Positions 17,262 to 25,489 are shown, counted from the stretch's first letter. The stretch is DNA of 64,000 nucleotides from Thermophilibacter gallinarum (GCF_014982725.1 NZ_JADCJZ010000002.1:310001-374000); one strand, 5' to 3'. The notes: a model not told the origin generated them from the letters alone. Translations and numbers: made by a program.

Positions 17262-18299
17262 CTACTCCAGGTAGGAGAGGTCGTAGCCGGCGTTGACGTC
17301 GATCTGGTTGGCCAGCAGCTGGTTGTCGTTCAGCCAGCCGTAGAAGGCGGCCCAGCGGTCGGGGTCGATGACGCCCCAGCCCTCGGCATCGGCGACGTAC
17401 TGGTCGGCGAGGTAGGTCTGGCTCTGGTGGACGAGCGCGGAGTCGAGCTCGGGCACCTGGGCGCAGAGGATGTCCGCGGCGGCGTCAGGGTTCTCGACGG
17501 CGTACTCGTAGCCCTTCTTGACCGCGCGCAGGAAGGCCTTCACGACCTCGGGGTTCTCCTTCGCGAAGTCGTCGTTGGCGGCGATGACCGGGGTGTAGTA
17601 GTCAAAGACCGGGTCGACCGAGATGAAGCTGAAGTAGTTGACGTCCACGTCCTGGACGATCGCGTTCTGGACGGCCCATGCCTCGTAGACCCACACGGTG
17701 TCGTACATGTTGGCACGCAGGCCCGCCACGTCATCGTCGGTCTCGTAGGGGACGAGCTCGACGTTGTCCCAGTTGCCGCCGTCGGCCTCGACGCACTGCT
17801 TGACCGTGGCCTGCTCGACGGGCATGTTCCAGGTGGCGTAGGTGTGACCCTCCATGGCGGCCGGGTGCGTGATGCCGTCCTCGGCGCGGCTCATGATGCC
17901 GGAGGTGTTGTGCTGGATGACGGCGGCCACCGCGGAGTAGGGCATGGGCTGGTCGGAGGCCAGGTTGTTGGCGATGTAGTCCTGGTAGGAGATGCCGAGG
18001 TTGGCCCCGCCGGCGCCGATCAGCGCGTCCGCGCCGTCCTCGGGCGGCTGGACGATCTCCACCTCGAGGCCCTCGTCGGCAAAGTAGCCCTGGTCGAGAG
18101 CCACGTAGAGGCCGGTGTGGTTGGTGTTGGGCGTGTAGTCCAGGACGAAGGAGACCTTGGTCTTCTCGCCGCCCTCGGCATCGTCCGCCGCGGGCTGCTC
18201 GGCGGTGCCGGTGCCCCCGCACGCGGCGAGCGCGGTCGTGGCGGCGGCGCCGCCGGCGACGGCGAGGAACTGGCGGCGGTTGAGGTTCTTATCGGTCAT
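17262..18299 (-). CDS. Thiamine-precursor substrate-binding lipoprotein (NMT1/THI5-like)
   Basis: 345 residues. The N-terminus carries a twin-arginine motif (NRRQFLAV) and a lipobox LAAC with Cys27, so it is probably a Tat- or Sec-exported lipoprotein. The mature part begins KVSFVLDYTPNTNHTGLYVALDQGYF, the NMT1/THI5 signature of HMP or formylaminopyrimidine binding proteins. It feeds the permease encoded just upstream (11-bp overlap) and the ATPase downstream. The ligand is inferred from the riboswitch. Confidence 0.92.
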   Translation of the reverse strand: MTDKNLNRRQFLAVAGGAAATTALAACGGTGTAEQPAADDAEGGEKTKVSFVLDYTPNTNHTGLYVALDQGYFADEGLEVEIVQPPEDGADALIGAGGANLGISYQDYIANNLASDQPMPYSAVAAVIQHNTSGIMSRAEDGITHPAAMEGHTYATWNMPVEQATVKQCVEADGGNWDNVELVPYETDDDVAGLRANMYDTVWVYEAWAVQNAIVQDVDVNYFSFISVDPVFDYYTPVIAANDDFAKENPEVVKAFLRAVKKGYEYAVENPDAAADILCAQVPELDSALVHQSQTYLADQYVADAEGWGVIDPDRWAAFYGWLNDNQLLANQIDVNAGYDLSYLE

Positions 18300-19068
18300 G
18301 GTAGTTCCCTTCTGCCCTCTTCCAGGGCATGCATACGCGCTGGGCGAGCTCCACGAGCTTCATGAGTCCCAGCGACAGGGCCGTGATGACGATGATCGAC
18401 GCAAAGAGCCGATCGTAGGAGAAGGACTTGCGCACGCGCGTCATGTAGACGCCGAGGCCCACGTTTCCGCCGAGCCACTCGGCGATGACGGCGCCGACGA
18501 TGGCGTAGGTCGCGGAGATGCGCAGGCCGGAGAAGAACTGGTCGGCTGCGGCAGGCAGCTTTGCGTACCAGAAGATCTGCCAGCGTGACGCGTTCATCGT
18601 GCGCATGAGGTCGATGGCGTCAGGGTCCACCGAGCGGAAGCCCGAGACGAGCGAGACCGTGATCGGGAAGAACGTGGAGAGGATGACGAGCACGATCTTG
18701 GGCAGGGCCCCGTAGCCGAGCCACAGCACCAGAAGCGGCGCGATGGCGACGGTGGGGATGGTCTGCGAGACGGTCATGAGCGGCTCGAAGGCCAGATAGA
18801 ACGTCTCGAAGCGGTCCATCAGCACCGCGAAGACGAAGCCGAGCGCCACGCCCAGCGCGAGGCCGGCCGCGGCCTCCCCCAGCGTGACCACGCAGTGCCC
18901 GGCGATGAGCGGCGCGTCCTCCACGAGGGCGGCCACCACCTGCACTGGCGTGGGCAAGAGGAAGTTGGGGATCGCGCCCAGGTCCACGAGGAGCTCCCAG
19001 ACCACGAGCAGCGCGACGAGGGCCGCGAGCGGCACGCCCACGCGACGGGCTTTGCTCGGTGCGGACAC
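18289..19068 (-). CDS. ABC transporter permease for a thiamine precursor
   Basis: 259 residues with about six membrane helices and the binding-protein-dependent permease EAA loop (APLLVLWLGYGALPKIVLVIL). It matches the SsuC/ThiX-type permeases that pair with NMT1-like binding proteins. It lies between the thiamine-binding protein gene (1-bp gap) and the lipoprotein gene (overlap). Confidence 0.92.
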   Translation of the reverse strand: MSAPSKARRVGVPLAALVALLVVWELLVDLGAIPNFLLPTPVQVVAALVEDAPLIAGHCVVTLGEAAAGLALGVALGFVFAVLMDRFETFYLAFEPLMTVSQTIPTVAIAPLLVLWLGYGALPKIVLVILSTFFPITVSLVSGFRSVDPDAIDLMRTMNASRWQIFWYAKLPAAADQFFSGLRISATYAIVGAVIAEWLGGNVGLGVYMTRVRKSFSYDRLFASIIVITALSLGLMKLVELAQRVCMPWKRAEGNYHDR

Positions 19069-19069
19069 G

Positions 19070-19408
19070 CTATGCCGCCTCGACGCTCTTCTCGGCGAAC
19101 TCGGGGTCGCCGGGGTGGTACTTGCCGACCTTGCGGTCCGTGGACATGACGTCGCCGTCGGGGCGGTAGTTGATCTTGGCGTAGCACATCATGTGCCTGC
19201 ACCCCGCCTTGGCGCCCACGAGCTGGCAGTTCTTGAGGATCTCCATGCAGGTCTCGTAGTCGCCCTCGATCGCCGTCTCGAACGGGCCGACGAAGTAGTC
19301 GACCCCCGTCGAGTCGATGTAGGCGATGACGGCATCCACCGCGTCGCACGTGGCGTCGTCGGTGGTGGCGTCCATGGGCAGGAACTGAATCGCAACCGAG
19401 CAGTTCAC
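19070..19408 (-). CDS. MTH1187/YkoF-like thiamine-binding protein
   Basis: 112 residues from a GTG at 19408 that follows GGAAGGGAGGG; an upstream ATG would place the ribosome-binding site inside the gene. The sequence (CSVAIQFLPMDA, YIDSTGVDYFVGPFETAIEGDYETCMEIL) matches the small thiamine-binding MTH1187/YkoF fold. It may deliver or sense the pyrimidine or thiamine imported by the adjacent ABC system. It is the first gene after the TPP riboswitch. Confidence 0.85.
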   Translation of the reverse strand: MNCSVAIQFLPMDATTDDATCDAVDAVIAYIDSTGVDYFVGPFETAIEGDYETCMEILKNCQLVGAKAGCRHMMCYAKINYRPDGDVMSTDRKVGKYHPGDPEFAEKSVEAA

Positions 19409-19422
19409 GCGCCCTCCCTTCC

Positions 19423-19441
19423 GGGTGCCCCAAGGCACCCC
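19423..19441 (-). promoter_or_regulatory. Hairpin before the ribosome-binding site in the TPP leader
   Basis: GGGTGCC and GGCACCC form a 7-bp stem with a 4-nt loop, ending just before GGAAGGGAGGG. There is no T-run, so the switch probably works on translation or by long-range pairing rather than by intrinsic termination. This is inferred from position. Confidence 0.4.
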
Positions 19442-19480
19442 GTCTCCCGTAGGTGCCTCGTTGCCTTGCGCGCGAAGCTC

Positions 19481-19568
19481 TTCCCTACGCCGGCATTACC
19501 CGGATCAGGTTCCTGGGTCAGGGCCGCGATCCTGGGCCCAATCTCAGCCGGCGTGCGCCAGCCCCCCG
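19481..19568 (-). ncRNA. TPP riboswitch (THI element)
   Basis: On the minus strand the classic blocks appear in order: GGGGGC at the 5' side, GCTGAGAT with GGGCCC, then CCTGATCCGGGTAATGCCGG and the closing CGTAGGGAA. These are the pyrimidine- and pyrophosphate-sensing helices of the thiamine pyrophosphate aptamer. It lies 73 bp before the thiamine-binding protein gene and controls the four-gene importer operon. A TACACT -10-like box (19581-19586) lies 13 bp before its 5' end. Confidence 0.95.
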
Positions 19569-19580
19569 TTGTCGTAAGGT

Positions 19581-19608
19581 AGTGTAGCACGCGCGCGGGC
19601 GAGAAGAA
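19581..19608 (-). promoter_or_regulatory. Candidate promoter of the thiamine-uptake operon
   Basis: Minus-strand TACACT (19581-19586) is preceded 16 bp upstream by TTCTTC (19603-19608), part of the recurring GTTCTTCTCGCC motif. Transcription from here would start almost exactly at the 5' end of the TPP aptamer. The same motif, read on the other strand, lies next to the ribosome-binding site of the divergent gene at 19619. Confidence 0.4.
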
Positions 19609-19618
19609 CGGAGGCTGC

Positions 19619-20215
19619 GTGACCGGAAGGACGCATCTGGCCGTGGGGGCGGCCACGGCGATGCTGGCGGCGGGCCCCGCCGTGGGCCTCACGGGCCTTG
19701 CGGTCGCGGCCGCCGGGGGCGCCGCCGGTGCCGTCCTGCCGGACCTCGACGTGCGCGATACGGCACATCCGTGGCGGGAGCGGCTCACGCGCGCCGGGGC
19801 CGCGGCGCTGCTCGTCGGCGCACTGGTCTTCGACGTTGCGAACGGCGCCTCCTTCGCACGGGAGGCGATGGCGCGCGGGGTCGGCATGCTCGCGCTCGGG
19901 GCGGTCGGGTTCGTCGCCCTTGCCTGCGCGGCACGGCTCTCAGCGCACCGGTCCTTCTCGCACTCGCTCCTGGCGCTCGTCGGGTTTGCCGCGGCGACCT
20001 ACCTGGTCTGCCCGCCGCTCGCGCCCTCCGTGGCGCTCGGGTTTGCCACGCACCTCGCCCTCGACGCGCTCACCTACCGGGGTCTGCGCCTGTTCTGGCC
20101 GCTCGGGCACAGCTTCAGCGCTCGTCTCTGCAAGACGGGTGGCGTCGCGGACGCGTGCTGCCTCGTCGCGGCGCTTCTGACCTGCGCTCTCGTGGGCTGG
20201 CTCGCCCTCTCGTGA
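19619..20215 (+). CDS. YdjM-like membrane-bound metal-dependent hydrolase
   Basis: 198 residues from a GTG behind GGAGG. It shows the YdjM (LexA-binding inner-membrane) pattern: TGRTHLAVGAATA, VLPDLDVRDT, RLSAHRSFSHSLLAL and GFATHLALDALTYRGLRLFWPL, with conserved His and Asp residues that probably bind metal. Four to five membrane helices. Members are linked to membrane lipid or DNA-damage responses, but the reaction is unknown. Confidence 0.85.
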   Translation: MTGRTHLAVGAATAMLAAGPAVGLTGLAVAAAGGAAGAVLPDLDVRDTAHPWRERLTRAGAAALLVGALVFDVANGASFAREAMARGVGMLALGAVGFVALACAARLSAHRSFSHSLLALVGFAAATYLVCPPLAPSVALGFATHLALDALTYRGLRLFWPLGHSFSARLCKTGGVADACCLVAALLTCALVGWLALS

Positions 20216-20248
20216 GCCCCTCTCGAGGGCAGGCACGCCCTTCTCCCA

Positions 20249-20352
20249 GGGTATGTACACAGTTGTGAATTTGATATCTGGTCATAGTTTGTATTGCCGC
20301 AGGTAGAGGTCCTGGCGAGAAGAACATCTAACTTCAAACTGTGTACACACCC
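20249..20352. repeat. MITE-like ~104-bp inverted-repeat element, copy 1
   Basis: Imperfect terminal inverted repeats of about 27 bp, starting GGGTATGTACACAGTTG at 20249 and ending in the complement of GGGTGTGTACACAGTTTG at 20352. The AT-rich ends contrast with the GC-rich surroundings. A second copy of almost equal length lies at 57645-57747 with a different centre. No ORF. It fills the gap between two convergent genes and contains a GGCGAGAAGAAC motif. Confidence 0.7.
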
Positions 20353-20367
20353 TCAAAAGGCGCCTGA

Positions 20368-20820
20368 CTAACCCTCCGTCGGCACGCCGAGCTCGCGGCA
20401 GAGAATCTCCGCGGCGGCGCCGGCCGCGATGGCGCAGTTCTCCTGACAGTGGGCCACGCGCTCGGCGCTCCCCCACTCCATGCTGCGTGTGAGCACGCGG
20501 CAGCACGGCGTGCGGTGCCCCGTTCCCTCACAGAAGGCGTCGTGCAGCTCGGCCGCGAGCGGCTTGGTGCGCTCCTTGGTCTGCATCATGAGGCCGAGAA
20601 ACGCCACGCCGCCGGCGAGCGCGCCGCAGATGCAGCCCGACCCGCCGACGCCCGCGCCCATGCCGGCACCCGCGGCGACCACCGCGCGCGGGAAGTCGGG
20701 CTCGAAGGCGTCCCAGAGCGCCGCGATCACGGACTCGCCGCAGTTCATGTGGTCCGGGCCGGGCCGATTGTTGGCCCGTGCCGCCGCGCGCACGGACTCG
20801 ATGCTCACCTTGTCTCGCAT
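20368..20820 (-). CDS. C_GCAxxG_C_C family redox protein
   Basis: 150 residues. The family motif is visible as Cys27 (NCGES), then GCICGALAGG at 62-71, then Cys97, Cys106-107 and a C-terminal Cys125/Cys129. These small cysteine-rich proteins are thought to bind a metal or carry a redox disulfide; some occur near molybdopterin or selenate systems. The GCA triplet is replaced by GCICGA, with an extra Cys65. Function is not established. Confidence 0.88.
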   Translation of the reverse strand: MRDKVSIESVRAAARANNRPGPDHMNCGESVIAALWDAFEPDFPRAVVAAGAGMGAGVGGSGCICGALAGGVAFLGLMMQTKERTKPLAAELHDAFCEGTGHRTPCCRVLTRSMEWGSAERVAHCQENCAIAAGAAAEILCRELGVPTEG

Positions 20821-20846
20821 GGGTCTCCCGTCAGCCGAGGGGCGGC

Positions 20847-21392
20847 CTACTCCTCGTCGTCGTCCTCGGGCTCTTCCTTCTTGGGCTTGCGGGAGCGCTG
20901 CTCGACCTCCTCGGCGGTGAGGACGTCCTCGATGCGCAGGTTGACGCCCGCGACCTCCAGGCCCGTCATACCCGTGACCTGCTTGACCACGGCGCGCTTG
21001 ACGTCCTCGAAGACCTGCGGCGCGTACGCGCCGTACTCGATGAGCACGGAGATGTTCACGCGCACGGCGCTCTCGGGGGTCACCTCGACAGAGACGCCCT
21101 TGGTGGAGTCGCTCGCGCCGAAGGCGTCCTGGACGCGGTTGAACCAGCTCCCCTTCATGCCCACGACGCCCGGCACATCGCGCATCGCGATGGCGACGAT
21201 CTTCTCGATGACGCCGTTGGAGAAGGTCAGGGAGTCCTCGGAGTCCACGTCCTCGTCGTCGGGCAGGGCCTCGATGTCGGTGGGCTCGTCTCCCGTGGCG
21301 ACGATCGTGGTCGGCTCGTCGGAGACGGCCACGACGGCCTCGGTCTTCTCGACGTCCTCGGAGAGGGTCTTCTCGTCGTCGGTCTTGCTCAT
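20847..21392 (-). CDS. Asp23/Gls24 family envelope stress protein
   Basis: 181 residues from ATG 21392 behind AAGGAG. An acidic N-terminal tail precedes the Asp23 domain (LTFSNGVIEKIVAIAMRDVPGVVGMKG, then VSVEVTPESAVRVNISVLIEYG), and a charged tail ends it. Asp23 proteins form membrane-associated assemblies anchored by AmaP and respond to cell-wall or alkaline stress. Downstream of DUF2273 and AmaP in the same operon. Confidence 0.92.
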   Translation of the reverse strand: MSKTDDEKTLSEDVEKTEAVVAVSDEPTTIVATGDEPTDIEALPDDEDVDSEDSLTFSNGVIEKIVAIAMRDVPGVVGMKGSWFNRVQDAFGASDSTKGVSVEVTPESAVRVNISVLIEYGAYAPQVFEDVKRAVVKQVTGMTGLEVAGVNLRIEDVLTAEEVEQRSRKPKKEEPEDDDEE

Positions 21393-21443
21393 GTCCACTC
21401 CTTGCTGCCGGGGCGCATGCCCGAGGGCCAAAGTCCGAAGCCG

Positions 21444-21803
21444 CTAGTTACGTGAAAAGATCCGCCGGAGCAGGTCCACGATCCTGGAGTCTCCGTCGAG
21501 CGCCTGGCCGACGGCCACGCCCGCGACCACGAGCACCACGATCACGAGGGCCTTGAACAGGCCGAGCACCAGGAACAGGATCGCCACGACGAACCCGAGG
21601 ACGCCGCCCCAGAAGGCGTGCTCGTGACCCGGGAAGGTGCGGCGCACCCAGGCGAGGAACCGGGCGGAGCCGTCGCGAACGGCCTCGCCGACGGTGTAGG
21701 AGCCGTCATCGGCGGGAGCCGGGGCGCCCTCGGGGCGCTCGGACGCGGGACGGGGCCGCTCCTCGGTCTCGATCTTGGCGCGGGGTGTCTTCTCGTCAGC
21801 CAT
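21444..21803 (-). CDS. DUF2273 membrane protein of the Asp23 cluster
   Basis: 119 residues. A charged Pro/Ala-rich N-terminus is followed by two close helices (HAFWGGVLGFVVAILFLVLGLFKALVIVVLVVAGVAVGQALDG), the DUF2273 signature. The family is nearly always encoded between AmaP and Asp23 genes and probably helps anchor Asp23. Three bp separate it from amaP. Confidence 0.88.
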   Translation of the reverse strand: MADEKTPRAKIETEERPRPASERPEGAPAPADDGSYTVGEAVRDGSARFLAWVRRTFPGHEHAFWGGVLGFVVAILFLVLGLFKALVIVVLVVAGVAVGQALDGDSRIVDLLRRIFSRN

Positions 21804-21806
21804 CGC

Positions 21807-22463
21807 CTACGCCTCCTTCTCTGCGTCGCGCGCCGGTCCCATGGAGACCGTGATCTCGCTCGTGGGGTCTGCGGCCTGCTCGGGGGCGGGCTCCGCGGAC
21901 CTCGGGGCCTCCTCGGCCGCCGTGGTCTCGTCCGGCTCGGAGAGCGTCACGGCCTCGGGCTCCACGAACTCGAGGCTCACGTCCTCGACGGTGTCGCCGC
22001 AGACGGCGGCCAGGCCGTCGATAAGCTCGGCATGCAGCTCGGCGCCCTTGAGCACCACGTCGACGGTCCTGCGCGGAAGCACTCGGACGTGCACGCGCAC
22101 GTGGCCGCGGGGCTTGGCGTCGACGCGCACGCGCGCGGCGGTGCAGGTGCCGTCGGCCTCCACGATGTGGGAGGCCTGCGCGGCGATGGCGTCGCGCGTG
22201 ACGGAGATGACGCCGCCGTCGACCGTGGCGACCTCGACGGTGCGCACCTTGCGGCCCGCGAAGAGGGCGCGCACGAGCAGCACGAGCAGGCCCAGGGCGC
22301 TCACCGCAAGGCAGATCAGGACGGCGAGCGCGTACGGCTCCAGGTAGAGCAGGGCCGACGCGGCCGCGGTCCACGGGCCGTACCACGTGAGGAACAGCGC
22401 CGCGAGCACGAAGAGGTCCGCGAGCACGAAGATGACCGTGCAGAGACGCTTGAGTCCGCGCAT
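21807..22463 (-). CDS. amaP: Alkaline shock response membrane anchor protein AmaP
   Basis: 218 residues from ATG 22463 behind GGAGG. Two N-terminal membrane helices (VIFVLADLFVLAALFL and ALAVLICLAVSALGLLVLLV) lead to an Asp23-like domain (VDGGVISVTRDAIAAQ, VRVDAKPRGHVRVHVRVLP) and an acidic tail. AmaP tethers Asp23 to the membrane. The gene symbol is based on architecture and neighbourhood. Confidence 0.82.
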   Translation of the reverse strand: MRGLKRLCTVIFVLADLFVLAALFLTWYGPWTAAASALLYLEPYALAVLICLAVSALGLLVLLVRALFAGRKVRTVEVATVDGGVISVTRDAIAAQASHIVEADGTCTAARVRVDAKPRGHVRVHVRVLPRRTVDVVLKGAELHAELIDGLAAVCGDTVEDVSLEFVEPEAVTLSEPDETTAAEEAPRSAEPAPEQAADPTSEITVSMGPARDAEKEA

Positions 22464-22475
22464 GTGTGCCTCCAA

Positions 22476-23903
22476 TCAGGCGCCGCTTCGGCGACGCGTC
22501 TCGGCGCCCGAAGCCCGGCGCCTCTCCCTAGGATACCCCTTCGCCGCCTGACGCCGCCCACGGCCCAGGAAGAATCGGCCGAAGGCCAGCCCCAGCAGCG
22601 CCGAGGCGAGCGACCCCAGGAGGATGGCGCACTTCGCGGCGATGGCGTCGGCGGGGTCGGCGAAGGCCAGGCCCGTGATCAGGATGGACATCGTAAAGCC
22701 CACGCCGCCCATGAGGCCCACCGTGACGACCTGGGCGCGGCCCATCCCCCGGGGCAGGCGCGCGAAGCCCATGCGCACGAGGAGCATCGTCACGAGGATG
22801 ATGCCGACGGGCTTGCCCACCACGGCGCCGAGGAACACGCCGTGCGCGACCGGGCTCGCCAGGACGGAGCCGATGTTGGCGCCCACGAGGTGCAGCTCGG
22901 CGTTGACGAAGGCGAACAGCGGGAGCACGCAGAAGTTCACCACGACCGAGACGTAGCGCTCCATGCGCTGGAGCGGCGGCGTCACGTGGTGCATGACGCG
23001 CTCGACGCGCGCCGCCGACTCGGTGAAGTCGTGCTGGCCGAGGACGTGGTGCTCGTCGTCGTAGGAGTCGTCGAGGTCGTGCGCCCGCCGCGCGAGCCAT
23101 CCGCCGAGCTCGGAGAGGCGCACGTCAGAGCGGCTCGGCAGCGCGAAGGCGAGGATGACGCCCGCGAGCGTGGCATGGATGCCCGAGTTGAACATGCACG
23201 CCCACAGCACCAGGCCCACGGCCACGTACGGCGCGCTCGAGTAGACGCGCGCCCGGTTGAGCGCGACGAGCAGCCCCGTGAACGCGAGCGACGCCGCGCA
23301 CCAGGGCAGGTTGGGCGTCTGCCCGTAGAACAGAGCGATCACCACGATCGCGAGGATGTCGTCGGCGATGGCGAGCGTCTGGAAGAAGACCTTGGCCTCG
23401 GAGGAGACGCGGTCGCCCAGCAGCGACACGACGCCCAGGGCGAAGGCGATGTCGGTGGCGATGGGGACCGCCCATCCGCTCGGCTCCCCGCCCTCGATGA
23501 GGTTGACGGCGAGATAGATCAGGGCGGGCACGCAGACGCCGCCCACCGCGGCGAGCATGGGCAGCGCCGCCTGGCGGGGGCGCCTCAGCTGCCCCACCGT
23601 CATCTCGTACTTGAGCTCGATACCCACGAGCAGGAAGAACACCGCCATCAGGAAGTCGTTGACGAACTGCTCCACGGTGAGCGACACCGAGAGGCGGCCG
23701 ACGCCCACCGAGAGCGGAAGGGCGAGCACGTGCTCGACCCCCTCGCAGAGCGGTGAGTTGGCGACGAGCAGGGCGAGAAGGGCCGCGCCCACCATGACCG
23801 CGGCGGCGACCGTCCCGTTGCCGGTCACCTCGGCGAGCATGCCGCGCCGCTCGAGGCGCCGCACGACCGCCGGCTCATCGAAGATGCCGCCGGCACGCGT
23901 CAC
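22476..23903 (-). CDS. nhaA: Na+/H+ antiporter NhaA
   Basis: 475 residues, slightly longer than the E. coli protein because of a central loop and a basic tail. The family core is present: MAVFFLLVGIELKYEM, PIATDIAFALGVVSLLG (ion-path Asp) and LAIADDILAIVVIALFY with the paired Asp of the Na+/Li+ site. It exchanges internal sodium for protons. Its start overlaps the stop of the DUF1836 gene by 4 bp. Confidence 0.95.
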   Translation of the reverse strand: MTRAGGIFDEPAVVRRLERRGMLAEVTGNGTVAAAVMVGAALLALLVANSPLCEGVEHVLALPLSVGVGRLSVSLTVEQFVNDFLMAVFFLLVGIELKYEMTVGQLRRPRQAALPMLAAVGGVCVPALIYLAVNLIEGGEPSGWAVPIATDIAFALGVVSLLGDRVSSEAKVFFQTLAIADDILAIVVIALFYGQTPNLPWCAASLAFTGLLVALNRARVYSSAPYVAVGLVLWACMFNSGIHATLAGVILAFALPSRSDVRLSELGGWLARRAHDLDDSYDDEHHVLGQHDFTESAARVERVMHHVTPPLQRMERYVSVVVNFCVLPLFAFVNAELHLVGANIGSVLASPVAHGVFLGAVVGKPVGIILVTMLLVRMGFARLPRGMGRAQVVTVGLMGGVGFTMSILITGLAFADPADAIAAKCAILLGSLASALLGLAFGRFFLGRGRRQAAKGYPRERRRASGAETRRRSGA

Positions 23904-24505
23904 GACCGCGCCCCCGCGTCGGCGAGAAGAAGCGTCTGCTCCACGTAGACCCTCGTGGCGAGGGAGGCCACGGCGGCCTCGATCAGATGCTCGAGCTCGG
24001 GGTCGAGGCCCTTGTCGGCCGTGTCGAGAAGACCGGGGTCGGACTCACGCAGCACCTCGAGGCGCTCCGCGTTGGCAAAGCAGGCGGCGAGCGAGCGCTC
24101 GAGCAGCTCACAGGCGGCGTCGTAGAGCCAGGCGAGGTCGGCGCCCGAGGCGTAGATGCGCTCCATGAGCTGCTTGACCTGCGCGATGGAGAAGACGCGC
24201 TTGAACGCGCAGACAAAGAGCAGCGATGCCAGGTGGCGGCGGGTGTAGCGCTTCTTGCGCGGCGCCGGGATGACCCCCTGCTTGACGTAGTTGTTGACCA
24301 TCGAGCCGGTCACGACGGCGTCGCCGGGGACCTGCATGAACTCGAGCTCCTGCGTCACGAGCGTGAGCACCTGGTCGAGATAGAGCTCGATGCGGGGCAT
24401 CTCGCCGATGCGGGTGATGTGCAGCGCGCCCATGCGCTCGGCGAGCGCGCGCCGTGCGTCCGCGTCCGCGCGCGGGACCGCGATGATCTTGTCCTTGTCG
24501 CCCAT
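23900..24505 (-). CDS. DUF1836 MerR-like putative regulator
   Basis: 201 residues. The segment LELEFMQVPG...TGSMVNNYVKQGVIPAPRKKRYTRRHLASLLFVCAFKRVFSIAQVKQLM has the layout of a MerR-type winged helix, as in DUF1836 proteins. The C-terminal helices are predicted to dimerise. It is translationally coupled to nhaA, so it may regulate antiporter expression or respond to the same stress; that is inference. Confidence 0.85.
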   Translation of the reverse strand: MGDKDKIIAVPRADADARRALAERMGALHITRIGEMPRIELYLDQVLTLVTQELEFMQVPGDAVVTGSMVNNYVKQGVIPAPRKKRYTRRHLASLLFVCAFKRVFSIAQVKQLMERIYASGADLAWLYDAACELLERSLAACFANAERLEVLRESDPGLLDTADKGLDPELEHLIEAAVASLATRVYVEQTLLLADAGARS

Positions 24506-24529
24506 GTGCCGCTCCTGTGCAGTTACCGA

Positions 24530-24560
24530 AAAACGGTCAATCTAGTATTGAATACCACGT
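24530..24560. promoter_or_regulatory. AT-rich divergent regulatory region with small dyad
   Basis: Between the divergent DUF1836 and degV genes, GTATTGAATAC (24545-24555) is a perfect 5+1+5 dyad and ACCG-AAAAA-CGGT flanks it. TTACCG and TATTGA are spaced 17 bp on the plus strand. A MerR-like autoregulator could bind here; support is positional only. Confidence 0.3.
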
Positions 24561-24619
24561 TGCGGGGCACTACGCTCCCATCATAGCGAACGTCACGCTC
24601 GACACTCCTTGGGGGTCCC

Positions 24620-25477
24620 ATGAACGACCAGCGAATCGCCGTAATCACCGACTCGGGCACGGACACGCCCGCGGACTTCGTCGCGGAGCACGACGTGCGC
24701 GTCATCCCGCTGCGCATCAACTACTCCGACGGCTCGAGCTACGAGAACGGCATCGACATCACGACCGAGGACGTGGTGAGGCGCTTTGACGAGGAGATCC
24801 CCACCACGTCGCTGCCCTCCCCCATGAAGATCCAGCAGACCTTCGAGCTGGCCAGGCGTGATGGCTACGCGGGCGCCGTCGTGGTGACCATCTCCTCCGG
24901 CCTCTCCGCCACCCACGAGACGGTGAGCATGGTCGCGCGCCAGATGGAGGACTTCCCCGTCGTCGTTGTGGACACCAAGAGCATCGGCGTGGCCGCCGGC
25001 ATGGTCGTCATGGAGGCGGTGCGCCAGGTCGAGGCGGGCATGCCGCTCGAGCGCCTGGGCAGCGTGCTCACGGCGGTGAGCGAGCGCGTGCGCGTGTACT
25101 TCTCGGTGCAGAAGCTCGACTTCCTGCGCAAGGGCGGCCGCATCAGCGAGGCCGTCTACCGCGTGGGCTCCGTCCTCAACATCAAGCCCGTGCTCACCTG
25201 TGACGAGCGCGAGGGCAAGTACGTGATCGAGAAGAAGCCGCGCGGCTGGCAGAAAGCCCTCAAGACCCAGGTCGAGCTCGTCGCGGCACAGGCGGAGCGC
25301 TGGGACAAGGTGCGGCTCGCCGTCTGCACCTACGACCCGAGCCTGCGCGGGGAGCTCGAGGCGCGGCTGCGCGAGCGCGTGACCAATGCCGTCGAACTCA
25401 TCAGCTGCGGCATCTCCGCCGACCTGCTCGTGCACACGGGACCCACCCTCGTCGGCATGGCGGTCATGGGCATGTAA
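24620..25477 (+). CDS. DegV family fatty-acid-binding protein
   Basis: 285 residues. It starts with IAVITDSGTDTP, the DegV N-terminal motif, followed by TSLPSP, ISSGLSATHETV and RKGGRISEA, which line the lipid-binding cleft. DegV/FakB proteins bind fatty acids, and those with a FakA partner present them for phosphorylation. No fakA gene is in the window. A conserved-core hairpin follows 12 bp after the stop. Confidence 0.93.
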   Translation: MNDQRIAVITDSGTDTPADFVAEHDVRVIPLRINYSDGSSYENGIDITTEDVVRRFDEEIPTTSLPSPMKIQQTFELARRDGYAGAVVVTISSGLSATHETVSMVARQMEDFPVVVVDTKSIGVAAGMVVMEAVRQVEAGMPLERLGSVLTAVSERVRVYFSVQKLDFLRKGGRISEAVYRVGSVLNIKPVLTCDEREGKYVIEKKPRGWQKALKTQVELVAAQAERWDKVRLAVCTYDPSLRGELEARLRERVTNAVELISCGISADLLVHTGPTLVGMAVMGM

Positions 25478-25489
25478 CTCCATCTGTCC

